A stretch of DNA of 64,000 nt, from the NCBI RefSeq assembly GCF_030272615.1, contig NC_081413.1, forward strand, positions 163,651,080 to 163,715,079, written 5' to 3'. Shown one piece after another: positions 46,586 to 55,775 of the stretch (its first letter is position 1; every line of letters begins with the position of its first letter). The position numbers and the translations under genes were made by a program. This DNA comes from Cryptomeria japonica (lineage: Eukaryota > Streptophyta > Pinopsida > Cupressales > Cupressaceae). Below the pieces are notes generated by a model that ran no database searches, was not told where the DNA came from, and saw only the letters and a list, made by a program, of their open reading frames with translations.

Positions 46586-46776
46586 AGGACATTTCTTGGA
46601 GTGGATAGTGAAGCACCTAATCTCAAGCTAATCGGCTAATCTTTAGAAGGAACTTATCAACCTTTTCACGCAATGATGGGTTCCTTACCTTTCTCTCACA
46701 TACCTCTTGACATTTTCTATATAATTATTGTTCTAAATCATGTAAATCTCTTTCAGCTATTCCAATGACTTGTGTG
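45691..46776. other. Part of block X between elements D and E
   Basis: 1.1 kb of T-rich DNA, no gene recognised. It contains a (TC)n run. Confidence 0.6.
46547..46584. repeat. (TC)n microsatellite
   Basis: 19 uninterrupted TC units. Confidence 0.95.
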
Positions 46777-47560
46777 TGTTAGGATTCCCAAATATACTGA
46801 GAGGGGGGGGGGGGGGGGGTGAATTAGTATGTTGTTGGTTAATGGATTTTCTTAACTTATTAAATGAATTGCATCTCAAAATAGTGTACCAGAAAACCAT
46901 AATTAGTATAGTAAATAAGAACAATAAACACAACATAGAAAGCAGACCATAACACAATATTTTAATGAGGAAACCCGGTGTGGGAAAAACCTTAGTGGGA
47001 TTTGTGACCCACAATATTTGCTCACTAGCCAATAAGTGAATATTACTGATACAATAGGGCTTGCACATGCAAGAAGGCCAATTGCCTAAAGCTCACTGCT
47101 TAAGTACAAAAAAAAAGTCTCACAGACTTACAAAAGTGGATTATGAAAATCCAATGTCATGTACTGCTTCAGATCAGCATCTGCTATGCCAAATTCAATA
47201 TCGGTTTAAGCTCATACAACTTCCAAAACCTTATTCCAAACTCTGCCTTAATATTCGCATCTTAGTTCTGCAATAATCTAACCATATCCGCATATCCTGA
47301 ATGATTTACAAGAACTCATACTTATATGAGTCATATTACCACTCGCCTTGTTGGCTTACAAAAAGATTTAATAATTAATTACAAAATATAATAAATAAAA
47401 ATCTTGTCGACCAGGGTGTCGGTGAACATCTTTGCGGGTGTCGGTGCTGGTGTCTGTGCCTGTGTCTGTCGGTGCCAGTGCCATAGGATTGTAAGGTTGC
47501 CATCAATGAAAATACCTTCAATCACCTACAATGTCTCATTAGAGTGTGCATTTTCCAACA
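46777..47560 (-). repeat. 3' LTR of element E
   Basis: 784 bp, TGTTAGGATTCC to TTTTCCAACA on the plus strand, with a run of 17 G at 46803-46819. It is the partner of 52752-53531. Confidence 0.9.
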
Positions 47561-47761
47561 ATCTCCCCCTTTGACATTGATGGCAACACTCATGAGAAAA
47601 AAAGCCAAAAGTGTATCCAAAACTATTGTCCAAAATTGTCTTACCAAAACTGTCAAAACTATGTGCTCTATGTGCTCCCCCTGAGAAGATGATCTCTTCT
47701 CATCCTTATTCCTTTTTCTCATCTTCTACTACTCCCCCTTTGGCATCAGTGACAAAGGCTA
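47561..47761 (-). other. Polypurine tract doublet of element E
   Basis: Element-strand CAAAGGGGGAGAT (47561-47573) touches the LTR. A second tract, CCAAAGGGGGAGTAGT, lies about 165 bp upstream (about 47727-47744). Confidence 0.75.
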
Positions 47762-50700
47762 TCATTCAATGTGAATTGAGTGTAGTTCCTGTCTTGATCC
47801 TTGTAGCTGGTTGGTTACAATTTGATAAATTTCTGCTAAAACAACATTCAGACTATTGTAGAATATTTCACTGTCCTTCAGTGTTGCTTTAGTCCTTTGA
47901 ATTTTATTGGTGAGAAGGTGCATTTTATCTTCTAGTGTCTTAAGTCTTGGAACAAGAGCCTCAAAAATCTCTTTTCTCAAAGAGATGAGGATATCCAGTT
48001 TAGGACTTAGTCTGCACTTAAGTTCTTTTGCCTTAAACTTTATCCTTTGCTTGTCTTTCTCAAGTTTTTCTATTTTCTCTTCAAATCCTGCAATTTCCTA
48101 TTCAACTACTGATATTGAATCTGATGAACCTATTAGGTTTTCAACAATATCATTTGAGCTATGGTGATCTCTTTGTCTATATCTTTTGTCAAAATGTTTG
48201 TTTTGCATGTATCATTGTACAGTTTCTTGAAGTCCAAAATTGTTTTGCCTAGTACCGGTAATAAGGTATCCATATGTTCCTTACTCTTCTTGACCGTCTC
48301 CTCAAAGAATTTTTCCTTCTCTTTATTCATTTTCTCTTTGAATTTTTCCTCATTGATTTGATCAATTGTCAGAAGATTGTCGGTTATGTACTTAGACAAT
48401 GTGTCTAATTGACTTAAAGAATCTTTATTCTGTATGTTACACTTAGGTGCAATCATCTTCAAAATTGGTAATGTATCATCTATAGCCTTATATGCTAGTG
48501 CATTAGACTGTTATTTTCTTGATAGAATCTAGTAATAATTTTGTCACATTAGTAGGTCTGAATTCAAATATAGAGGTTCCAGATGATTGTCCATCTACCT
48601 TCACAATATGTAATCCACTAGTGGTGGTAATAGCTTTGTTTTCCTCTTTCTCAGGAGGGTCAGTTTGTGTCTCCATTTCCACTACCAAAGGTTTAGGTTT
48701 TTCTATTGTAGCTGGAGGTACTATCTTTGAATGTACCTGTGAATCATGTTTCTCTACCTATTTCTCTGTATTTGTCTCTGCCAATTTCTTTGCGCTCTCT
48801 ATTGATGGTTTCTCTGATTGTGCCTCTGATGATTTTACAGTGGTGACCACTGCCAGTTTTCTATTTGCACTTTAGAAATGTCTACAGCCAATATCTCAAC
48901 AAATTTTTCATTGCTATTAGTTGTCGGTTGTTCAGTAGATACATCAGTATGTGTACCAATGATATCTGTAATTCCTGTATTCGGGGAATCAGTTGCTTGT
49001 TCAGTTTGTTGCCTATTCCTAATCTCAAGGTTTCCAACTGTATCCTCAATGTTTGCCTCAACTATTGTGTCTTCTACCAGTGGCTCAGTTGTCACATCTC
49101 TCTTCTCAGTTGATTCCTTATCAACCACAATGTTCACTTCCTGTGTGTCTATATTCATTGTATACAACACATTTGAATCAAGGTTTGTGTCCTCATGTGT
49201 TGTCTCCATACTTTCTGTTATTGATGGAGTATCAGAGGAAGGAGGGGGTAAGTTATCTATCACCTTTATGCTTGGAGGTCTGCCTACCTTACCTTTACCT
49301 TTGTCTTTTTCCTTTTGCTAGACTTTAAAGGTCTTTGGTCTCTTAAGCTCTTCTTGTTTCCCCTTTTCAACAAAGAATATGTCCCACTTGTTTGCAGTTT
49401 CTTCTGATATTTCATTTACTCTTTCTTCCATTAGTGCTACATGTTGGTGACCAGTTGAGAATACTGTCCAATTATCCTCACTGATTAACTCATCAATCTC
49501 TTGAGTGGATTTCACTGGGTGAACTGCAAGTAGTTTTTCTATTTTTATCTTTTTATCTAATTCCACAATTGCTACCCTTCTTGCTTCTAATCTTTTGTAC
49601 AAGTCATTGGGTATATCATCTACAACTTCCATCGGAAATTTCTTATAAATATCAAGATGTAAAATAACACTATTTTCTATACTTTCCTTTTCATCATCTG
49701 ATAGTGTGTTATACAACTTGCTGATATTTGTCAATTTGCCATGTTTAGTTATCTCATCCAAAAGTTTGTCCAGAGGAGGGACAACTTGTTTTTCCTTCCT
49801 TTTCTTTGGTGTTAACTTCTTAGCCAGAGGCCTAACCACCTGTTGTTTTTGTCTTGTTCTTTTAGGTGTAGGAGCAAGTGCTAGTGAATGTTTTCTTTTC
49901 CTGACTACCCTTTTAAATTCTATTGGTATTTCACTGTCAGAAGAGGTAGAAACAGGTGAAAGATGTGTTTTTAGTTGTAGTCCTTCTAAGTCACTCTCTT
50001 TGATACCAGTTTTATTTAATACACCCCCTTTGACTACTTTTGCCTGCCTTGTTCCTTTCCTAACTATCTTCTCAGTTTTCTGTATTCTTTTCTAAGATTG
50101 AATTTTGTTTTCTATTGTTTCAGCACTACCAAATATTTCTTCAGTTGGTTCTTTGGGTGCTTCTAGGAGGGCTTTTGCATAGGTTTCAATTATATTCTCA
50201 TCTACCTCATATCCCGTTTCAATAACCCAAATAGTCCTTGGGACCACTGCCTCCATCCAAATCTCATCTTTCTTTATTACAAAGCATATCTCCTTTTGAT
50301 ATTTGTCAACAATAGCTTGAGATAGCCTTATCCTCATTTTCATTCTAGCCTTTAATGCATGAAAGTATTCATTTATGTTCTTTTCTTTGTTATCTCCCAT
50401 GTTGTTTAGAATGTCTAGTAGTTGTTTTCCTACTGGGATGTCAAAGCCAAAATCCTTTCTACCAATACCGGGAACTTGCTTGGTTATATACAGTATTAAG
50501 CATACAAGTAGGTTGCCAAATCTGAAAGTCCCTTTCTTGTCTCCTTTGATTTTCTTCAGATTATCTATCTATTCATCCTTCCACCATTCCCATATGTCAA
50601 TCATAGCATTATTGTTTACCAAATCATAGGCACTTTTGATACACAAGCTAGAAATAAAGTTTAATCTGTTGGCATGAGTAGCTTTGTATCCAAGTATCAT

Positions 50701-51264
50701 TCTAATGAACCTTACATTGATATCCTTAACATCATTTACTCTCAAGGATCTCTTATCAAAGGTTGCACTGGTTAGGGTCATTACAGTATCAATAGGAACC
50801 TTTTTCCCTTTCTCAAGTCTGTTACCAATGGAAGGCAAGCCTGTCACTACCCTAACTGCTTCTTTGGTTATCTTGTGAATTGAATCCAACCAAAAGAATT
50901 CTCCATGAACTCTGCTTAATACTATCCTTATAACATCCTTGGGAAAATCAGGGATACTAAGAATTTCCACAAAACCTAGGGTTTCAACTATCTTGTTTTC
51001 TAGTTTAACATTTCCATTTTTATCACATATAAAAGTCTTGTACATGTTCTTAATTTCATCATCTCCTAGTTCTTCTATATGACAATGTATGTAGATTCTA
51101 GGATCCTCAACATAAGCAACTCCATTGGGTATTTTTGAGAATGCTCCTAGGGTATCATCTTTCTTTGCAATATTGGGAATGATTTTAAATATGGGCCTAG
51201 GGTGCTTAACAACTTCAACTATAGTAGGGTTTGCAATGAATTCAGGTGCAGAGGAGGAAGCCAT
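47762..51264 (-). pseudogene. ORF2 of element E: conserved unknown protein, about 1,170 codons
   Basis: The start ATG is at 51264 (MASSSAPEFIANPT). Residues 1-231 are open. Conserved points are HCHIEELGDDEIKNMY (60-75), VHGEFFWLDSIHKITKEAV (119-137) and TGLPSIG (141-147), then ATFDKRSLRVNDV and ILGYKATHANRLN. Further on come the FRFGNLLVCL block, ALKARMKMRIRLSQ, a KKLTPKKRK-type basic linker (possible nuclear-localisation signal; inference), a low-complexity acidic Thr-rich region, and a coiled-coil tail ending ELHSIHIE at 47762. At least six stops break the frame. I recognise no enzyme fold. It could be a transposon-associated domain of unknown role or an env-like ORF. The D and G copies agree in order and sequence. 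Confidence 0.72.
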
Positions 51265-51606
51265 TGTTATAAATACCTTAATCTTCCTTTAGGTAAGAGT
51301 GCTTGAATGATTTGCTTCACTTCTCACTATGGATGCCTTCGCTCAATATTTTCACACCCTAAGGAAGTTTGAATGCTCGGTGAATGAAAAGAGAGCCAAA
51401 ACACTTGCTTTATAGTGTCATTTCCTTCAACTAGCACATTTAATGCTTGCTAATTAAGTGAAAACTTAACTCATCTGCCGATAGAGAAGTATTTCAACTT
51501 CTCACCATCAACCGAGGGTAAATAAGCATGTTTTGCATTAGTTGCCATACCCCCAAAGGATTATTTCTTAGTTAGATGAATAATCTCATGCCGGTGGAGT
51601 GATACA
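51265..51606 (-). other. Spacer between ORF1 and ORF2 of element E
   Basis: 342 bp without an ORF, alignable with D 41018-41357. Its conservation in sequence and position suggests a leader for ORF2 translation or an intron-like region; no motif is identified. Confidence 0.6.
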
Positions 51607-52707
51607 CTATTCTACAAGTGAAGGAATAGCTTCACTAACATTCATATCTAACTTTCTAATCCATTTCTTTGATAATTCTTGCTTTACCTCTTCAACCTTT
51701 TCTTTAATTTTCAAGTTGGGTCCTTTGTTATTTGCTAGTGATGCCTTACTTCTACACAATTTTGCAATATGTCCAATTTTGTTACAAGCATAACAAGTCA
51801 CATTGTTTTTCTGAATAGATTTTCCATATCCTATGTCGGTATGTGTTCTGCATTGATTAGATAAGTGTCCAAATCTTGCACAAACATAACATCTTACATT
51901 CATTCTGTAATTTTCTCAATTATGTCCAACTTTGTTGCATTTAGAACATTTACTGGTGGGTGCATTGGTGTTCTGATAGTTTCTAGGTTTGCACTGATTT
52001 TCTCTATGACCATACTTGTTACAGTGAAAGCATTTTCCATTAAATTTATAAGCATTAGGTTGTCTTACCGGTTTGCTGTGATCATGTTTGTTTGTAATGC
52101 CAGAGCTTTCACCAACTTCAAAGCCAAGGCCATTAGTATCTCCATTAGGTTTCTGATTTTTCAACATTTTATCAAGTTCTTCTGAACTTTTCTCAAATTT
52201 CTCCTTGTGTTGATTTGCAGTAGCCAACTCATTTTCCAAGAAATATTTCTATCTCATGAGTTCAGTTTTATCATGCTCCAAGTGAATTATATCTGTCTTC
52301 AACATATCATTTTCATGACTGAGTCTTAGATTTTCATTTCCAGCATCATTGATTCTCCTAGCCAGGTCATCTTCATTCTTCTTTCGGTCTTCAATGTCTT
52401 TACAAAACCTCATAGTCATATCTTGCATCTCATTCTTCAACGCCATATTATCCCGCTTCAACTTGCTTACAAGATCATTAAGAGTTTCTTTCTCATCATC
52501 ATCACTCTGTATCTTCTCATGAAGCTCTCTTCTTTTTTTCCTAGCAATAGTGAGATTTTCCTGAAGTCCTTGAATGATTTCCAGTGCAGCCTTTAGATCA
52601 TCTTCAAGTTTTATATTCTTCAATTTTTTTGTATCATAATCTGCAAGAGATGTTTCCAATTGCTTTCTTAGATTATCCATCTGTACCGGTGTCAGAATCT
52701 TCCTCAA
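51607..52707 (-). pseudogene. ORF1 of element E: coiled coil plus four zinc knuckles
   Basis: The ATG at 52707 (MRKILTPVQMDNL) is 30 bases after the primer site. Residues 1-190 form a near-continuous coiled coil. LDKMLKNQKPNGDTNGLGF follows, a signature shared with A and C and reminiscent of Sirevirus gag. Knuckles sit at about residues 224 (CFHCNKYGHRENQC), 252 (CSKCNKVGHN, decayed), 272 (CYVCARFGHLSNQC) and 304 (CYACNKIGHIAKLC). A lysine-rich tail ends at 51607. There are two stops, at about 52248 and 51913. There is no UBN2 capsid domain, unlike Copia 1 gag. Confidence 0.78.
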
Positions 52708-52736
52708 GCTATTAGGATTTTGAAAATAGAGGACCA

Positions 52737-52749
52737 GGCTCTAATACCA
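52737..52749 (-). other. Primer-binding site of element E
   Basis: The minus strand reads TGGTATTAGAGCC, two bases (AT) from the LTR edge at 52752. It is the Met-tRNA primer site with the same T variant as the two Gypsy elements. Confidence 0.88.
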
Positions 52750-52751
52750 AT

Positions 52752-53531
52752 TGTTAGGATTCCCAAAGATACAGAGAGGGGGGGGGGGTGAATGAGTATC
52801 TTGCTGGTTAATGGATTTTCTTAATTTATTAAATGAATTGCATCTCAAAACAGTGTACCGATAAACCATAATTAATGCAGTAAATAAGAACAATAAACAA
52901 AACATAGAAAGAACACCATAACACAACATTTTAACAAGGAAACTCAGTGTGGGAAAAACCTCGGTAGGATTTGTGACCCACAATATTTTCTCACTAGCCA
53001 ATAGGTGAATATTACTGATACAGTAGGGGCCTGCACATGCAGGAAGGCCAACTGCGTAAAGCTCACTGCTTAAGTACAAAAAGAGAAGTCTCACTGACTT
53101 ACAAAAGTGGATTATGAATATCCAATGTCATGTACTGCTTCAGATAAGCATATTCTATGCCAGGTTCAGTACGAGTTTAAGCTCATACAACTTCCAAAAC
53201 CTTATTCCAAACTCTGCCTTAATATTTGCATCTTAATTCTCCAATAATCTAACCATATCCACATATCCTAAATGATTTAAAAGTACTCATACTTATATGA
53301 GTCATATTACAACTCATCTTGTCGGCTTACAAAAAGATTTTACAATTAATTACAAAATACAATAAATAAAAATCTCATCAGCTAGGGTGTCGGTGAACAT
53401 CTTTGCCACTGCTGGTGCTGATGTCTATGCTTGTGTCTACAAGTGTCGGTGCCATAGGATTGTAAGGTTTCCATCAATGACAATACCTTCAATCTCCTAA
53501 AAATTCTCATTGGAGTGTGCATTTGCCAATA
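52752..53531 (-). repeat. 5' LTR of element E
   Basis: 780 bp, TGTTAGGATTCC to TTTGCCAATA (CA in the sister LTR). It holds the inverted repeat CCTGCACATGCAGG at 53030-53043 and the GGGAAAAACCTCGGTAGGA module near 52951. Confidence 0.9.
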
Positions 53532-53777
53532 GTGTGGGATTTCATGAACAATATATCATAAATAAATATGTATTCCATGCAAAGTTTGTATTTGTATCTC
53601 TTTTTGGTTTAATCAATTGCATATCTAAAAATGAAGATTTTGTATGACATACATGTTTATTTATGAATGTAATAAAAATTTTTGAAAAAAATGTTGTGTA
53701 CCTTTCTTCAACTGCAATATGTAAGGCCTGCAATAGGTCACCAAATTTAGCTTTAGTGAAATTTAGGTAACATTCAC

Positions 53778-54299
53778 ATGAAGGACTGACATATTCAAGT
53801 TAAACAACAATTGGAGGATATGAACAACAAGTATAAGGAGAAGGCAGATGAGAAGAGAAGATGTAAGGAATTTGAAGTTGGCGATGAAGTGATGGTGTAT
53901 CTAAGAAAATAAATATTTCCAATTGGAACCTATAACAAGTTGTAGATGAGAAAGTTTGGACCTTGCAAGATCTTGAGGAAATTCAGTTCCAGAAATGCAT
54001 ATGAAGTTGAGCTACCAGATAGTTTGAGTATTTCACCTATATTCAACATTGCAGATCTACATCAGTATCATGAATCAGAATTTAGTGAAGACTATTTTAT
54101 AGACTTGGAAAAGTAGTTACCCCGAAAGGAACCAGATAAGATTGAAGACATTTTGGACAACAGGATTGGATGTAGCACTAGGAGCAATCAGTACAAGGAG
54201 TATCTTGTGAAATGGAAGGACAGACCAATTGAAGATTCATCTTGGATTTCTCAAGAAGAGGTGGGCCGCCTTGGTTTTCCTCTGACCCCAGCAAAGTGA
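53778..54299 (+). pseudogene. Gypsy 2 integrase C-terminus with chromodomain
   Basis: Resumes the Gypsy 2 frame after block X: MKD, then LEDMNNKYKEKADEKRR, FEVGDEVMVYLRK, ISPIFNIADLHQYHE, and the chromodomain core EYLVKWKDRPIEDSSWIS followed by GFPLTPAK and TGA at 54297-54299. Two or three stops. It is nearly the same protein as in Gypsy 1 (16327-16844). Confidence 0.85.
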
Positions 54300-54311
54300 G
54301 GGACTCACTTT

Positions 54312-55691
54312 TGTTAGAATTTGCATGAAGATTGCATTGATGAACTATAGTGTTGTCATTGGCGTCAATTGTAACTGGTAATGGAGTTGTATTGCAATGG
54401 GTAGCTGAGCAGTGAAGGAAACTAATATTACTATTGAAGTAGTGAGATCAACCGGTAACCCTTATGTGTTGATATGCCAAACCCTAACCGATGGAGCTTA
54501 GTGAATTGGTTGTATTGATCTATGATTGAATGGTGATCAGAGATGATTATGCCACATATGCATGATGCGCATGATGAGTTTCAAAGTTGTTTTGGCATGT
54601 AGAGATAACTATTTTATTTGGGGAATGAGCAAGTACATTCCATGTAGTGGAAATCGTGTGATGAGTTGTAGGATCCAATGTGTGGTGATCCAGGAGTGGT
54701 CAAGGTTGTCTTGAATAATGTGCAGATGATTGCTATGTAATTCAACAGTCATGTTTGAATCGATTTGTTTGTAATCTCTATGAGATCTTAGGTTTTGTGA
54801 TGTGTTATCGACCTATTGTTTTGCTTATAAGGTCGATAACTTGTTTTCTAATAGTGTTGGAAATTTTGGTTAAATGTCAATGTGATTGATTGCTGGACTA
54901 GATGGAGTATCTGCAGAATGAGTAAAGGAAGATAGAAGCATAAAAAGGATCTGATCAAGTAGAGTAGTGTTATTTACCAGATCAACAAAAAACCTATTGT
55001 TCTCTAACAATTACAACTATTAAATCCCTTAATCGGGTAAGCTTTAACATGATTGGTGTTTTCTAAATCCTCTAACCAGGTGATCCATTAGCTTGGATTT
55101 TAAATCCTCTATTGAGGTTACTCTTAACAGGGTATTATAGTCAATCCCTTAACCGGGTGGTCCTTAACCGGATCTGTTCCTAATAGGACATTTTTGTAAA
55201 GCTTCTAACAAGGCTTGGCTCCTAACAGGGGGAACTTCAAAAGAGTTCAAAATACTTGTGGGTATTCATCCCTAGTGTGGTTTTTCCCATTTGGGTTTCC
55301 ACGTCAAAAATCATCATGTCAAGTGGTGAATGGATTTTGTGGTTAAGTTTTGATATGGTTAATTTGTTTAACTGGTAAAGCCACTTAGATGTGGTAAGAT
55401 GACCAGAAGTGATTTGAAATGTGATATTACTAATGTTAGGAAAGTGGCTTGATGTTTTGGTTAAATAATATATGTGTTTTAGATCTGTTACATTGTTATA
55501 TTGGTGTTCCAGTCAGCCGGTAAACTTGACAGTTTTGTTGCAGTTTATAGTACAATGTTTAAACTGGTTAGTTTAGTGATTGATTTATGAATTGGGTTTG
55601 AGTTTGGTGAAATTTTAGTCTATTTTCTATCTACTGATTCATCCCCCGTCTTAGTATTTGACCAGATCATTATTGATTCATCATATCATCA
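54312..55691 (+). repeat. 5' LTR of Copia 2
   Basis: About 1,380 bp, TGTTAGAATTTGC to ATATCATCA. An array of short imperfect palindromes lies at about 55020-55220 (for example CCCTTAACCGGG, CCTCTATTGAGG, CCTAATAGG). It is the same array that lies in the LTR of non-autonomous copy A. The module TGTGGTTTTTCCCATTTGGG is at about 55276. The left edge was chosen because the Gypsy 2 alignment ends there. Confidence 0.78.
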
Positions 55692-55693
55692 AT

Positions 55694-55705
55694 TGGTATC
55701 AGAGC
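55694..55705 (+). other. Primer-binding site of Copia 2
   Basis: TGGTATCAGAGC, two bases after the LTR end. Confidence 0.92.
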
Positions 55706-55775
55706 ATTTCAGGTCCTCTAGTATCTAAGCCTAACAACTTGAGGTAAAGATCTAGAAGAACATGATGAAGAAAGA

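Larger units (their letters stand above)
46777..53531 (-). mobile_element. Non-autonomous LTR element E, full length: best copy of the family
   Basis: 6,755 bp with both LTRs, a primer site, ORF1, spacer, ORF2 and a doubled polypurine tract, flanked by gtgtg (46772-46776 and 53532-53536). No protease, integrase, RT or RNase H is found in any frame. This is the type copy for the two-ORF family in this window. Both ORFs are broken by a few stops. Confidence 0.9.
25562..53777. other. Block X: T-rich non-coding DNA inserted in Gypsy 2 integrase, host to elements C, D and E
   Basis: Both edges are set by comparison with Gypsy 1, where the codons are continuous (DHIKD). After subtracting C, D, E and their duplicated sites, about 5.75 kb of X remain: 25562-29710, 39878-40153, 45691-46776 and 53537-53777. 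No ORF longer than about 93 codons is convincing. From about 27090 the plus strand is T-rich over long distances, as in plant introns or LARD-type internal regions. I see no LTR pair, terminal inverted repeat, poly-A tail or clear target duplication, so its nature is open. Confidence 0.6.
8615..54311 (+). mobile_element. Gypsy chromovirus 2, outer element interrupted twice
   Basis: Its pieces are 8615-8850 (5' LTR, first part), 20920-21446 (5' LTR, rest), 21449-25561 (primer site, gag, protease, RT, RNase H and most of integrase) and 53778-54311 (end of integrase, chromodomain and the stretch before the 3' LTR). The interruptions are Gypsy 1 and block X. The 3' LTR is missing here because Copia 2 inserted at 54312; it should lie beyond the right edge. 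The coding region is full of stops. Nucleotide and protein similarity to Gypsy 1 is high throughout, so the two are members of one chromovirus family. Confidence 0.8.

Noticed and set aside
48865-49328. Plus-strand ORFs of up to 147 codons
   Set aside because: They lie antisense to the low-complexity part of ORF2 of element E; the homologous, conserved frame is on the minus strand.
47762-51264. ORF2 as a normal host gene
   Set aside because: It occurs in five or more copies always between the same LTR parts and with stops in each, so it belongs to the element even if its ancestor was cellular.
54312-55691. The palindrome-rich segment at 55020-55220 as a DNA-transposon end or CRISPR-like repeat
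   Set aside because: The units differ in length and sequence, lie inside an LTR with primer site and gag behind it, and recur at the same LTR position in copy A.
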